64,000 nucleotides of DNA from contig NZ_CAJUCP010000001.1 in NCBI RefSeq assembly GCF_910585425.1, positions 66,325 to 130,324 of the forward strand, read 5' to 3'. Shown piece after piece: positions 35,910 to 44,638 of the stretch (position 1 is its first letter; each line of letters opens with the position of its first letter). The DNA comes from an uncultured Acetatifactor sp. (lineage in GTDB: Bacteria > Bacillota > Clostridia > Lachnospirales > Lachnospiraceae). The notes under the pieces are model-generated. The model searched no databases, was not told the DNA's origin, and worked only from the letters and a program-made list of their open reading frames with translations. The position numbers and the translations under genes are program-made.

Positions 35910-37196
35910 TCAGGGGATCTGCAGATAGCTCACGTTCATGTCCACGTTCCCCGCAATGCCGTCCACCGCGCCCTTGGAGGTGTACTGCCACATATGGTAA
36001 TACCCCTGGTACAGCGGCGTGTGCCGGTACTCTGCCAGCCAGATGCAGTAGTGCTCCAGCTTGTCCACATGGAGGTTGTTGTTGTACCAGTTGCGGCTGG
36101 CGTAGACCCCCGCCGTATAGCCCGCGTTGGCGATGGTGCGGCAGAAGGCCTCGCACACCGCCGTCCTGGTGTCCGCGTCCAGGTTGTCCGCCCGGCCGTT
36201 CCCCCCTGCCCCCTCCGTGTCGATGAACACAGGGTAGTCCAGGTCGTACTCCCGGATCAGCTGCAGCACCGCGGAGGCTTCCTCCACGGCCTCCACCTCA
36301 TTCACCGCCTGGGTGAAGAAATACACCCCCACGGGCATGCCGCTGGCGGCCGCGCCCCGCATGTTGGCGGCAAAGCAGGAATCCTCCACCAGGCTCCCCG
36401 TGGTGGAGCCGCGATACCCCGCCCGGACGATGGCGAACTCCACGCCCGCGTTCTTCACCCGGTCCCAGTCGATCTCGCCGTTCCACTTGGACACGTCTAT
36501 GCCCACCCTGGAATTGGCGGTGGAGGTCTGGAGCTGCGAGATCTCCGTGGCGTCCGCGTCCGCTATGGCGTCCGCCACCTCCGTGTCCTCCGCGGCCACA
36601 TCGATATCCGCCTCCGTGAGAAGCAGGAGGGAGATGTCGTCGATGGCCACGTACTCCACCTTATCCTTCACCCGGACCTTCGTCCCGTTCTCCGGCATCC
36701 GGTATCCTTCCATGGGCATCAGCTCCACATAGTATTCCCCCGCCGACAGGTCGCCGATGTAGATGACCCCGTCCTTGTCCAGGTCCTTGTATTCCCCCAG
36801 CCCGTCCAGCCTGACGAGGAAGCTCTCCCCTGTGACCAGCTCCCCCTGGGTGTCCACGATCTGGATGCGCAGGTCCTTCTCCACGGAGGTGACCATCATG
36901 GACAGCCTGGAGGCATTGTCCCTGGCCGCCTCCAGGATGGGGTTCGACTCCGGGTCGAAGAAGGTGTCGTCCTTCAGGAATGCCGACAGATCGTCCCCGA
37001 TCTGCCCGTTGACCACGCCGCCCTTTCCCGGGCCCTGCTGCCCCGCGTCCTCCTCCGAGCTTTCCGCCGGAGGCCGCGCAGTCCCCTTCGGTGCCTGGCC
37101 GCCCTGATCCCCGTTGGCGTACAGCACCAGGAGGGAGACCAGCAGGATCACCCCCATGGAGGCCAGGATGGCCATTCTGCGTATCTTAGAGTCCAT
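35910..37196 (-). CDS. Membrane-anchored GH25 lysozyme (short form)
   Basis: 428 aa. An N-terminal membrane anchor (MAILASMGVILLVSLLVLYA, residues 8-27) is followed by a Gly/Pro/Glu-rich stalk. A prealbumin-like module follows (LRIQIVDTQGELVTGESFLV, DKDGVIYIGDLSAGEYYVEL). The GH25 barrel starts near residue 220: VGIDVSKWNGEIDW with the first catalytic Asp, YPVFIDTEGAGG with the DxE pair, and WQYTSKGAVDGIAGNVDMN at the end. It should cut the MurNAc-GlcNAc backbone of peptidoglycan near the membrane surface. Its start overlaps the rfbA stop by 11 nt. It is a shorter paralogue of the protein at 39291-42461. Confidence 0.93.
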   Translation of the reverse strand: MDSKIRRMAILASMGVILLVSLLVLYANGDQGGQAPKGTARPPAESSEEDAGQQGPGKGGVVNGQIGDDLSAFLKDDTFFDPESNPILEAARDNASRLSMMVTSVEKDLRIQIVDTQGELVTGESFLVRLDGLGEYKDLDKDGVIYIGDLSAGEYYVELMPMEGYRMPENGTKVRVKDKVEYVAIDDISLLLLTEADIDVAAEDTEVADAIADADATEISQLQTSTANSRVGIDVSKWNGEIDWDRVKNAGVEFAIVRAGYRGSTTGSLVEDSCFAANMRGAAASGMPVGVYFFTQAVNEVEAVEEASAVLQLIREYDLDYPVFIDTEGAGGNGRADNLDADTRTAVCEAFCRTIANAGYTAGVYASRNWYNNNLHVDKLEHYCIWLAEYRHTPLYQGYYHMWQYTSKGAVDGIAGNVDMNVSYLQIP

Positions 37197-38055
37197 TTGC
37201 TACCTCTACCAGATATTCTCCGTAATGGGTCTTCATCAGGGGCTGGGCCAGCGCGAGCAGCTGCTCCTTGTCGATGAAGCCCCTCTTGTAGGCGATCTCC
37301 TCGATGCAGGAGATGTAGAGGCCCTGCCTCTTCTGGAAAGCCGCTACGAAATCCGCGGCGTCCAGCAGGGAGTCGTGGTTCCCTGTGTCCAGCCAGGCGA
37401 AGCCCCGCCCCAGGGTCTCCACCCGCAGCGTCCCCCTGCGCAGGTACTCATTGTTCACGCTGGTGATCTCCAGCTCCCCCCTGGCGGAGGGCTTCACGTT
37501 CCTGGCGATTTCTACTACGTCGCTGTCGTAGAAGTACAGGCCCGGCACCGCGTAATTGCTCTTGGGCTTCTCCGGCTTCTCTTCGATGGAGAGGGCCTTC
37601 CCGCTCTCGTCGAACTCCACCACCCCGTACTCCCTGGGGTCCCGGACATAATAGCCGAAGATGGTGGCTCCCTTCTCCCTGGCCGCCACCTCCCGCAGCA
37701 CCCGCGAGAAGCTCTGTCCGTAGAAGATATTGTCCCCCAGCACCAAGGCCACCCTGTCGCCGCCTATGAAGTCCGCCCCGATCAGGAAGCTCTCCGCCAG
37801 CCCGTTGGGGGCTTCCTGCACCGCGTAGGACAGCTCCATGCCAAGCTGGCTCCCGTCCCCCAGAAGCTCCCGGAACACGGGAAGGTCCCTGGGCGTGGAG
37901 ATGATCAGGATCTCCCGGATGCCCGCCAGCATCAGGGTGGACATGGGATAATAGATCATGGGTTTGTCGTATACCGGCATGATCTGCTTGGAGACCGCCT
38001 TGGTCAGAGGATACAGCCTGGTGCCGGAGCCTCCCGCTAAAATGATTCCCTTCAT
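37186..38055 (-). CDS. rfbA: Glucose-1-phosphate thymidylyltransferase
   Basis: 289 aa from an ATG at 38055 with GGAGG 7 nt upstream. RmlA signatures: MKGIILAGGSGTRLYPLT (nucleotide loop), VSKQIMPVYDKPMIYYPMS, FLIGADFIGGDRVALVLGDN, FGYYVRDPREYGVVEFD, and AWLDTGNHDSLLDAADF. Makes dTDP-glucose from dTTP and glucose 1-phosphate, the entry to dTDP-rhamnose and dTDP-Fuc4N. Usual length. Confidence 0.98.
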   Translation of the reverse strand: MKGIILAGGSGTRLYPLTKAVSKQIMPVYDKPMIYYPMSTLMLAGIREILIISTPRDLPVFRELLGDGSQLGMELSYAVQEAPNGLAESFLIGADFIGGDRVALVLGDNIFYGQSFSRVLREVAAREKGATIFGYYVRDPREYGVVEFDESGKALSIEEKPEKPKSNYAVPGLYFYDSDVVEIARNVKPSARGELEITSVNNEYLRRGTLRVETLGRGFAWLDTGNHDSLLDAADFVAAFQKRQGLYISCIEEIAYKRGFIDKEQLLALAQPLMKTHYGEYLVEVANGL

Positions 38056-38087
38056 AACATACCTCCGTCTGCGTCTCAAAACGCGCT

Positions 38088-38117
38088 AAATGGGAACGAT
38101 GTGATTCGTCCCCATTT
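38088..38117 (-). terminator. 12-bp hairpin between rfbB and rfbA
   Basis: Minus strand: AAATGGGGACGA, 6-nt loop, TCGTTCCCATTT (one G-U pair). The T run is short, so it is as likely a partial terminator or mRNA-processing structure as a full terminator. It lies about 40 nt after the rfbB stop. Confidence 0.45.
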
Positions 38118-38154
38118 TTCCCGGGAATTGTTCAGGTCGTTCCTGAGCAATCCC

Positions 38155-39237
38155 TTACTTTTCGTACATGTCGGCGTAATATTTCTGGTAATCGCCGCTG
38201 GTCACGTTCTTCATCCACTCCTCATGCTCGAAGAACCACTGGATGGTCCTGCGGATGCCCTCCCTGAACATGGTCTCCGGCTGCCACCCGATGGCCGCCT
38301 TGATCTTGTCCGGCGCGATGGCGTATCTGCGGTCATGTCCCTTGCGGTCCTCCACATAGGTGATCAGGTCTGTGGTCACATGCGCCTTTCTGGGGTCGTC
38401 GTCCGGCAGCATCTCCTGCAGGGTCTCTATGATGATATGGATGATCTCGATGTTCTGCTTCTCGTTATGGCCGCCTATGTTGTAGGTCTGGAACAGCTCT
38501 CCCTGCTCCTGGACCATGTCGATGGCCTTGGCGTGGTCCTCCACGTAGAGCCAGTCCCTGACGTTCTTGCCGTCTCCGTACACGGGGAGCTTCCTGCCCT
38601 GCAGACAGTTGTTGATGATCAGGGGGATCAGCTTCTCCGGGAACTGATAGGGGCCGTAGTTGTTGGAGCAGTTGGTGATGTTGGCCGGGAAACGGTAGGT
38701 GTCCATATAGGACTTCACCAGCATGTCCGCCCCCGCCTTGCTGGCGGAGTAAGGGCTGTGAGGGTCGTAGGGCGTGTCCTCATAGAAGAACGCGCTGTCG
38801 TCATCCGGCAGGGAGCCGTACACCTCGTCCGTGGACACATGCAGGAATTTCTTCCCGGGCCTGAAGCCGCCCTCCGGCAGCTCCCAGGCCTCCTTTGCGC
38901 AGTTCAGCATCACGGCCGTCCCCAGCACATTGGTGCGCACGAACACCTCTGGTTCCCGGATGCTCCTGTCCACATGGCTCTCCGCCGCGAAATGCACCAC
39001 CCGGTCAATGTCGTTCTCCGCGAATATCCGGGAGATGGCCTCCTTGTCGCAGATGTCCGCCTTCACGAAGCTGTAGTTCGGATTGCCCTCCAGGCTCTTC
39101 AGGTTCTCCAGATTGCCCGCGTAGGTCAGAAGGTCCACGTTGATGACGCGGATGTCGTCACCGTATTTCCGGAACATATAATGGATATAGTTGGAGCCGA
39201 TGAAACCGGCGCCTCCTGTCACAAGATAAGTACGCAT
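38155..39237 (-). CDS. rfbB: dTDP-glucose 4,6-dehydratase
   Basis: 360 aa, AAGGAG before the ATG. Extended SDR motifs: N-terminal TYLVTGGAGFIGSNYIHYMF for NAD, FAAESHVDRSI, STDEVYGSLPDDD, and the catalytic YSASKAGADMLV (YxxxK). Active-site TDE is present. It converts dTDP-glucose to dTDP-4-keto-6-deoxyglucose, which can be used both by RfbC and by the WecE-type aminotransferase in the other run. Confidence 0.98.
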   Translation of the reverse strand: MRTYLVTGGAGFIGSNYIHYMFRKYGDDIRVINVDLLTYAGNLENLKSLEGNPNYSFVKADICDKEAISRIFAENDIDRVVHFAAESHVDRSIREPEVFVRTNVLGTAVMLNCAKEAWELPEGGFRPGKKFLHVSTDEVYGSLPDDDSAFFYEDTPYDPHSPYSASKAGADMLVKSYMDTYRFPANITNCSNNYGPYQFPEKLIPLIINNCLQGRKLPVYGDGKNVRDWLYVEDHAKAIDMVQEQGELFQTYNIGGHNEKQNIEIIHIIIETLQEMLPDDDPRKAHVTTDLITYVEDRKGHDRRYAIAPDKIKAAIGWQPETMFREGIRRTIQWFFEHEEWMKNVTSGDYQKYYADMYEK

Positions 39238-39290
39238 TTTTTATCTCCTTCCTTTGGGTAAAGCTGCTCTTAGTATAACCATTCTCCGCG

Positions 39291-42200
39291 TCAATAGCCA
39301 AGGTAGCTGATGTTCATGTCCACATTGCCGCTGATGCCGCTGACGCTGCCCGTGGATCTGTACTGCCACAGATCGTACCTGCCCTTGTAGGTGGGAGACG
39401 CGGCGTACTGGGCCATCCATATCTTGTAGGCGTTCAGGGACGCGGCGTCTATCTGGGTCTCCAGCCAGTGCTTGTTGGAGTAGACGCCCGCCGTGTAGCC
39501 TGCGTTCTGGATGGTCTGGCAGAATGCCCTGCACACGGCCGTCCTGGCTGTCTTGTCGATGCGGTCGCCCCGGCCGCCGCTGGACTCCACATCCAGGAAT
39601 ACAGGATAGGAAATCTTGTAATTCCTAATCTGGTCCAGCACCATGGAAGCCTCCTCCACTGCCTCCACCTCATCCAGGGCCTGGGAGTAGAAGTAGACGC
39701 CTACCTTCAGTCCGGCAGCGATGGCCCCCTGTATATTCTCCTCAAATCTGGGATCCACGATCAGCTTGCCCTCCGTGGAGCCCCGGTAGCCGCAGCGTAT
39801 GATGACGTAGGAGATGCCGGAGTTCTTCACGGCGCTCCACTGTATCTTCCCGTTCCATTTGGACACGTCGATGCCCACGGTGCCGCTGCCTACCACCAGG
39901 GAGCCGTCGCTGGCGAAATTGTACTTCGCCCCCTGGATGACCTGCTCCCCCGTGACCTTCTTGCCGTCGGCCGTGAAGTAGTACACCTTTCCGTCAATGG
40001 TCTGCCAGCCGGTATATTTGGCGTCCGCCTTCACATAGAAAGCACCTGCCGTGTAGTAATCGGCATTGGTGGCCTCCCGATAATCATTGTTCTCCAGGAC
40101 GTATATCTGTCTGCCGCTCACATCCTTCAGAAGGGTGCGGGAATCCTCTCTGGGATTCCGCTTCACGGTGACGGCGCAGGTGGCGGTGACGGTCTCCGTC
40201 CCCTCGGTGTAGCTGATGGTGACGGTGGCGCTGCCCTCCGCCATTCCGGTGACAGTGACCACATTGCCCTGGGCGCTGACGGAAGCCTTCCCCGCGTCGG
40301 AGGATGTGGCCGTCACGTTCACCACGGAGGCGGCGTTGACTACGGTGGCAGTGATGTTCACCGATGTCTGGGTGTATACCGTCAGGGCGTTCTTGTCCAG
40401 CCGCATCACCATTTCGCCCTTGATGGTCACGGTGAGCACGGCCTTCCCGGCGGTCTCCGCCTTGCCGTCCTTATAGTTCGCCGTTATGGTCAGGTTCGCC
40501 GTGCCGGCGGCCTTGCCCTGTATGGTGATATTGCCCTTCGAGTCGATCACGGCGGTGGCCACCGTGGCATTGTCCGAGCTGATGATATACTCGATGGCGC
40601 CGCCCTCCTTGGAGCCCGATGCCGTGGCTATCGCAGCCATCGTCCCGCCCACCGTTCCGGTCAGGGCCGCCTGGTTCACGGTGACGCTCACCGGCGCCAG
40701 GGTAGGCGTGGGGGTGGGGGTGGGCGTGGGCGTAGGGGTTGGTGTAGGTGTCGGAGTCGGTTCCGGCGTGGGCGTCGGTGTCGGGGTAGGAGTGGGCGTC
40801 GGTGCCGGTGTGGGCGTCGGTGTCGGCGCAGGAGTGGGTGTCGGCGTCGGTTCTTGTGTCGGTTCTGCCGTAGGCTCCTGTGTCGGTTCCGGCGTAGGCG
40901 CGTCCGTGGGCTGGGATGCCTCCGGCGCATCCGTGGAATCCTGGCCCGAATCCTCAGCCGTCTCGCTGGGCACGTCCTCCTCCCCTTCCGTCCGGGCTCC
41001 TTCCCCTGGCAGTCCGGCGTCCTCGCCCATATGCAGCAGCCACCTCCCCGCTGCCGCCAGCGTCATGGGATCCGGTATGGTGCTCCTGTCCACCGCCTCA
41101 TAGGAAGTGGCCACCACGCTGCTCTCCACCCAGGGCACCGTATCCTGCAGGCTGGACTCCACCTGGGTATCGTTCTTCTTGGTGTCCTCCTGGCTGGCGT
41201 TTACCTCGCTCTCCTGCTTTACCTCATTGGACACGTCTACTTTCTTGTAGTCGATTTCCTTCTTGACCTCCACGGACTGGGTGTCCAGGGAAAGGATGTA
41301 ATCGGCATATTTTTCATCCGTCAGGGCCTCCATGGCCACCTTGTATGTACCCGGCTTGATCTCCTTCTTATAAATGATTCCGTCCATGTCGTCATCCGAC
41401 CAGATGGCCGTCTTGCCGTCCGCATCCGTCACTGTCACCGAAAAGGGCACATTGGGCACCAGCTTCTCCGTCTTTCTGTTGACGAACTTGATCTTCAGGT
41501 CCTTCTGGATGGAGGTGAAGCTGGGCAGCACGGATATCTGCCTCTCATAGCCGCTCTCGTCGTAGTCCTTCTTCGGCTTCTCCTGGGAATCCTCCTCCAC
41601 TACATCGGATGCCGGGGACCTGCGGGCATTGGCTACGGCCAGCAGCCCCTGCTCTCCGATCATGGTGATGCCGTCCAGCTGGGCGCCCACTTTGGCGAAA
41701 TCAGCCACCTGCCTGTCAACGGCGCTTGCGCTGAAAAATACGCAGCCCGTCACGATCGCCAGGATCAGCACGGCAGCGCCGCTGCCTACCATCACCTTGT
41801 CCATGGTGTCCATGCCCCGCAGCGCTCTCCCCAGCTTCGCCAGGAAGCCCGCCCCGGGCCCCTTCGCCTGTGCGCCTGCGGGTCTGCGGGCGATATCCCC
41901 GGAACGGGGCCTCTCCGCCGCGGGGCGGGTCTGCGTCCCCCTGGCATAGGACTGCCTCTCTCCGGGGCGGGAAGCCCTCCGCCCGGCGGGAACCTCCCCG
42001 TACTCCCCGTACCGTTCCTCCTCACCGGCGTATGCGTCGGCGAACTCTTCCTCTTCGTCCCCGTAGTCCCCGTAAGGATCCCCGGGCCTGTATCCGTCCT
42101 CCGCGAAAGCCCCGCCGGCCCTTGTCCCACGGGCGTATGCGTACCTGTCCCTCCTGTAGGGAATGTCCTCTTCCTCCGCTTCATACCCGATCCAGCCCTG

Positions 42201-42461
42201 GTCTTCCTCCGCCTCCCAGGCGTGCATCCCCTCTTCCGCATCCGCCATGCCGTCTATGCCATATCTGTCCGCCCCGTCTTCCATGTAGGCCTCCGGATCC
42301 GCATCTTCCATCTCTTCGCAGGTGCCTGTATAGGAATCTTCATAGGAGTCCTCACCGTCGTCTCCGTACACGGAATCCTCCCTGTCCCAGTCGTGCTCCT
42401 GTCCGTCATATGCTTCCCAGTCCCGGGCCTTTTTATCAGAACGGCTGAACAATTTTTTCAT
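39291..42461 (-). CDS. Large membrane-anchored GH25 lysozyme with Big2 domains and Pro/Thr stalk
   Basis: 1056 aa from an ATG at 42461 (MKKLFSRS). A ~220-residue cytoplasmic N-terminus is very acidic and Tyr/Gly-rich. One membrane helix follows near residue 230 (VMVGSGAAVLILAIVTGCVF). Outside: a prealbumin-like module (LKIKFVNRKTEKLVPNVPFS), a Pro/Thr-rich stalk (~519-587), two Big2-type domains (~590-770), a short cell-wall-binding-repeat region (TGWQTIDGKVYYFTADGKKV), and a GH25 barrel from ~864 (VGIDVSKWNGKIQW; catalytic pair in YPVFLDVESSGG). Peptidoglycan hydrolase, first gene of the rfb/wzm-wzt run, with its own promoter. Confidence 0.94.
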   Translation of the reverse strand: MKKLFSRSDKKARDWEAYDGQEHDWDREDSVYGDDGEDSYEDSYTGTCEEMEDADPEAYMEDGADRYGIDGMADAEEGMHAWEAEEDQGWIGYEAEEEDIPYRRDRYAYARGTRAGGAFAEDGYRPGDPYGDYGDEEEEFADAYAGEEERYGEYGEVPAGRRASRPGERQSYARGTQTRPAAERPRSGDIARRPAGAQAKGPGAGFLAKLGRALRGMDTMDKVMVGSGAAVLILAIVTGCVFFSASAVDRQVADFAKVGAQLDGITMIGEQGLLAVANARRSPASDVVEEDSQEKPKKDYDESGYERQISVLPSFTSIQKDLKIKFVNRKTEKLVPNVPFSVTVTDADGKTAIWSDDDMDGIIYKKEIKPGTYKVAMEALTDEKYADYILSLDTQSVEVKKEIDYKKVDVSNEVKQESEVNASQEDTKKNDTQVESSLQDTVPWVESSVVATSYEAVDRSTIPDPMTLAAAGRWLLHMGEDAGLPGEGARTEGEEDVPSETAEDSGQDSTDAPEASQPTDAPTPEPTQEPTAEPTQEPTPTPTPAPTPTPTPAPTPTPTPTPTPTPEPTPTPTPTPTPTPTPTPTPTLAPVSVTVNQAALTGTVGGTMAAIATASGSKEGGAIEYIISSDNATVATAVIDSKGNITIQGKAAGTANLTITANYKDGKAETAGKAVLTVTIKGEMVMRLDKNALTVYTQTSVNITATVVNAASVVNVTATSSDAGKASVSAQGNVVTVTGMAEGSATVTISYTEGTETVTATCAVTVKRNPREDSRTLLKDVSGRQIYVLENNDYREATNADYYTAGAFYVKADAKYTGWQTIDGKVYYFTADGKKVTGEQVIQGAKYNFASDGSLVVGSGTVGIDVSKWNGKIQWSAVKNSGISYVIIRCGYRGSTEGKLIVDPRFEENIQGAIAAGLKVGVYFYSQALDEVEAVEEASMVLDQIRNYKISYPVFLDVESSGGRGDRIDKTARTAVCRAFCQTIQNAGYTAGVYSNKHWLETQIDAASLNAYKIWMAQYAASPTYKGRYDLWQYRSTGSVSGISGNVDMNISYLGY
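40699..40905 (-). repeat. Pro-Thr-rich coding repeat (stalk of the large GH25 protein)
   Basis: Imperfect PT/EPT/APT dipeptide repeats over about 65 residues, encoded by ggngtngg-type hexamers on the plus strand. Likely a rigid spacer across the cell wall; prone to length variation. Confidence 0.85.
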
Positions 42462-42504
42462 GGTCATTTCCCTTTCCAAAACGAAACCGTAATAATTCTG
42501 TAAT

Positions 42505-42533
42505 AGTATAGCATCCTTTCTGCGCTTCTTCAA
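42505..42533 (-). promoter_or_regulatory. Promoter of the GH25-rfb-wzm-wzt run
   Basis: Minus strand: TTGAAG (42528-42533), 17 nt, TATACT (42505-42510), about 45 nt upstream of the ATG at 42461. Good sigma-A match. Confidence 0.7.
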
Positions 42534-42607
42534 GCGAAATCCCATTTATTCATAATTTCTTAAAATCTTAAAATACTTTAAAAACTTTTAAAGTCCCATT
42601 AATATTA

Positions 42608-42636
42608 TGGACTTTCGCCTCTCATAATAGTAAAAT
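42608..42636 (+). promoter_or_regulatory. Divergent promoter for the SGNH-like gene
   Basis: Plus strand: TGGACT (42608-42613), 17 nt, TAAAAT (42631-42636), 28 nt before the ATG at 42665. Weaker -35 match. Confidence 0.5.
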
Positions 42637-42664
42637 GAGATTCATAAAGAAACGGAGAATACTT

Positions 42665-43822
42665 ATGAAGAACAGAAAACTTTCCCAGAGCGATCCACAG
42701 CAGCACAGAATCCCCGACCTGGACATCATAGACTTAGAAGCACAGAGCCCCTCGTCCGATGCCCGGCCAGGCGCATCGGACGGCTCCCCGGAGGAGGAAG
42801 CCAGCGGCCGGGAGGGCGGGAAGAAGCGGGGCCCCGCCTGGCTCAATATCCACACCGTGCTGCTGGCAGTGGCGGTGCTCTTCGTGGCGGGAATCGTGTA
42901 TAAGGTCATGACCTTCGGCGAGTACGTAGACCTGGACGAGATCTTCTCCGACGGGCCCGGGGAGTACAGCGATACCTACGATACGATCCTGCCCCTGCTG
43001 GACGAATCCAGCAATCCCGTGTACAAGGACTACAGCCAGGGCGCCACGATCCTGGCCTTCGGCAACGCGCCCTTTGCGGATGACAGGGGCTCCGAGGACA
43101 ATCTGGTGAGCCTCATGCAGAAGGAGACGGGCACCACCATCTATAACTGCTCCATCAGCGGGAGCCTCATGACCACCGTGCTCAATGAGCTGCACGCGGA
43201 TACCGCCCCCTGGGACGCGTTCAACGCCTACTGGCTGTGCAACATCCTGGCCGGCAGCGAGAAAGCGGACAAAGAGTACCTGGAGGCGCTGGAGTTTTTA
43301 GGCGATGAGGCCCCGCCGGAGGCCAAAGAGGTCTACGACACCCTGAAGTCCATCGACCTGGACGATGTGGACGCCATCGTGATCATGTATGACGCCAGCG
43401 ACTATCTGGCCGGGCGCCCCATGAGCAATCCGGGGAACGCCACCGACATCACCACCTTCGCGGGCAACACAGAGGCCATCATCGAATACCTGCACTATTT
43501 TGCCCCCAATACCCGCGTCATCATCATGTCCCCCACCTACGCCTTCGCCCTGGAGGACGACGGGACGTACATCAGCAGCGACATGAAGCGCTACGGACAG
43601 GACGTGCTGAGCATCTATGCCATCCTGCAGTATGCCTCCTGCGTCTCCAGGAGCACCACCTTTGTGGACAACATATACAACACCATCAATGAGGACAATG
43701 CGGAGAAATATCTGGAGGACCATCTGCACCTGAACCTGAAGGGCAGAAAAAAAGTAGCCGAACGCTTCGCCTACGCGCTCAACTACTATAATCAGGATCC
43801 CCGTACCGGAGCACAGGAGTAG
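42665..43822 (+). CDS. Membrane-anchored SGNH-like protein with altered catalytic block
   Basis: 385 aa from an ATG at 42665 (MKNRKLSQSD; GGAG 8 nt upstream). A polar cytoplasmic N-terminus is followed by one membrane helix near 58-78 (IHTVLLAVAVLFVAGIVYKVM) and a large outer domain. Fold cues for an SGNH hydrolase: block I position ILAFGNAPFADDRG, an IVIMYDASDYLAGRP central strand and C-terminal DHLHLNLKGRKKVAERF (D-x-x-H). The usual GDS serine motif reads GNAP, so it may be inactive or bind glycan only. It diverges from the GH25 operon. Confidence 0.7.
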   Translation: MKNRKLSQSDPQQHRIPDLDIIDLEAQSPSSDARPGASDGSPEEEASGREGGKKRGPAWLNIHTVLLAVAVLFVAGIVYKVMTFGEYVDLDEIFSDGPGEYSDTYDTILPLLDESSNPVYKDYSQGATILAFGNAPFADDRGSEDNLVSLMQKETGTTIYNCSISGSLMTTVLNELHADTAPWDAFNAYWLCNILAGSEKADKEYLEALEFLGDEAPPEAKEVYDTLKSIDLDDVDAIVIMYDASDYLAGRPMSNPGNATDITTFAGNTEAIIEYLHYFAPNTRVIIMSPTYAFALEDDGTYISSDMKRYGQDVLSIYAILQYASCVSRSTTFVDNIYNTINEDNAEKYLEDHLHLNLKGRKKVAERFAYALNYYNQDPRTGAQE

Positions 43823-43823
43823 A

Positions 43824-44606
43824 TCACCCGGCAGCCGGTACGGTCAGCTCCACGGCCGTGTTCCGGTATATGATATACCCCTGCGCCTCCCCGAACCGCT
43901 CCCAGCCGTAGTCCTCCGGCTTCCCTCTGACCTTCTGGCCGGGGCGGAATATCACATAGTGGCAGCCGTTTTCGGTGGCCATGGGGGCCAGGGTCTCCAT
44001 CTGGATGACCTCCCGCTCCATCTCGTCCCGGAGGGGATTGTAGTAATGCCATTTGTTCACTGTCAGCTCCCGGCCATAGGGCATGCAGGTCACCGGGGAG
44101 TATTGGCGCACATACTGGACCAGCTCCAGGGGGAACGCCGCCTTCACCTCCCGCCCCGGCACCTGGATCGCGTCGCAGATCTCCACCACCGCGTCCGGCA
44201 CATGGTAGATGTTCTCCGCCCGGGAGAAGAGGGGGCTGCTGTAGACATAGCTTCCCGATATCCCGATCAGGCCTGCGGCGCAGAGCGCGAACAGCTCCGC
44301 CCCGGTCTTTTTTTTCTGCGCCATCTGCCCGTAAATGCATACACATGTATACGCAATCACGATTGTCATGGGGAGCAGCCACAGGATCCTGTAATAGATC
44401 TCGCTGCCCACCACCCCGTACACCACGCCGGCGAACAGGGGATTGAAATACAAAAACAGCAGCGCCAGGGGCAGATAGAGGAAGAGGATCCTCCTGGGCC
44501 TGCACTTCTCATTGATCCACAGCCAGACAAGGCACAGGACATACCATATCCCGATCAGCCCCGTGCCCATGTATTCCCGAAACAAGGCAGCTACATCACT
44601 CCACAT
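43824..44606 (-). CDS. Membrane protein, C-terminal half of a DUF6077-like protein
   Basis: 260 aa from an ATG at 44606 (MWSDVAALF), GGGAGG upstream. About four hydrophobic helices (MGTGLIGIWYVLCLVWLW, LFLYLPLALLFLYFNPLFAG, ILWLLPMTIVIAYTCVCIYG, LFALCAAGLIGISGSYVYS) precede a soluble extracytoplasmic domain (VVEICDAIQVPGREVKAAFP). It follows the next gene by 32 nt, and together they have the size and layout of one DUF6077-type protein (~620 aa). Either a natural two-gene version or a frameshift split. Function unknown; surface-glycan context. Confidence 0.65.
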   Translation of the reverse strand: MWSDVAALFREYMGTGLIGIWYVLCLVWLWINEKCRPRRILFLYLPLALLFLYFNPLFAGVVYGVVGSEIYYRILWLLPMTIVIAYTCVCIYGQMAQKKKTGAELFALCAAGLIGISGSYVYSSPLFSRAENIYHVPDAVVEICDAIQVPGREVKAAFPLELVQYVRQYSPVTCMPYGRELTVNKWHYYNPLRDEMEREVIQMETLAPMATENGCHYVIFRPGQKVRGKPEDYGWERFGEAQGYIIYRNTAVELTVPAAG

Positions 44607-44638
44607 ACGCCCTCCCGTCATAAGGAACTTGAAAATAC

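Noticed and set aside
40699..40905. Possible non-coding microsatellite
   Set aside because: It is the coding Pro/Thr stalk of the GH25 protein.
39468..42503. 1011-codon open frame on the plus strand, antisense to the large GH25 gene
   Set aside because: High-GC coding DNA leaves the opposite frame open; the translation is low-complexity Gly/His/Val with no domain, while the minus frame has clear modules and a promoter.
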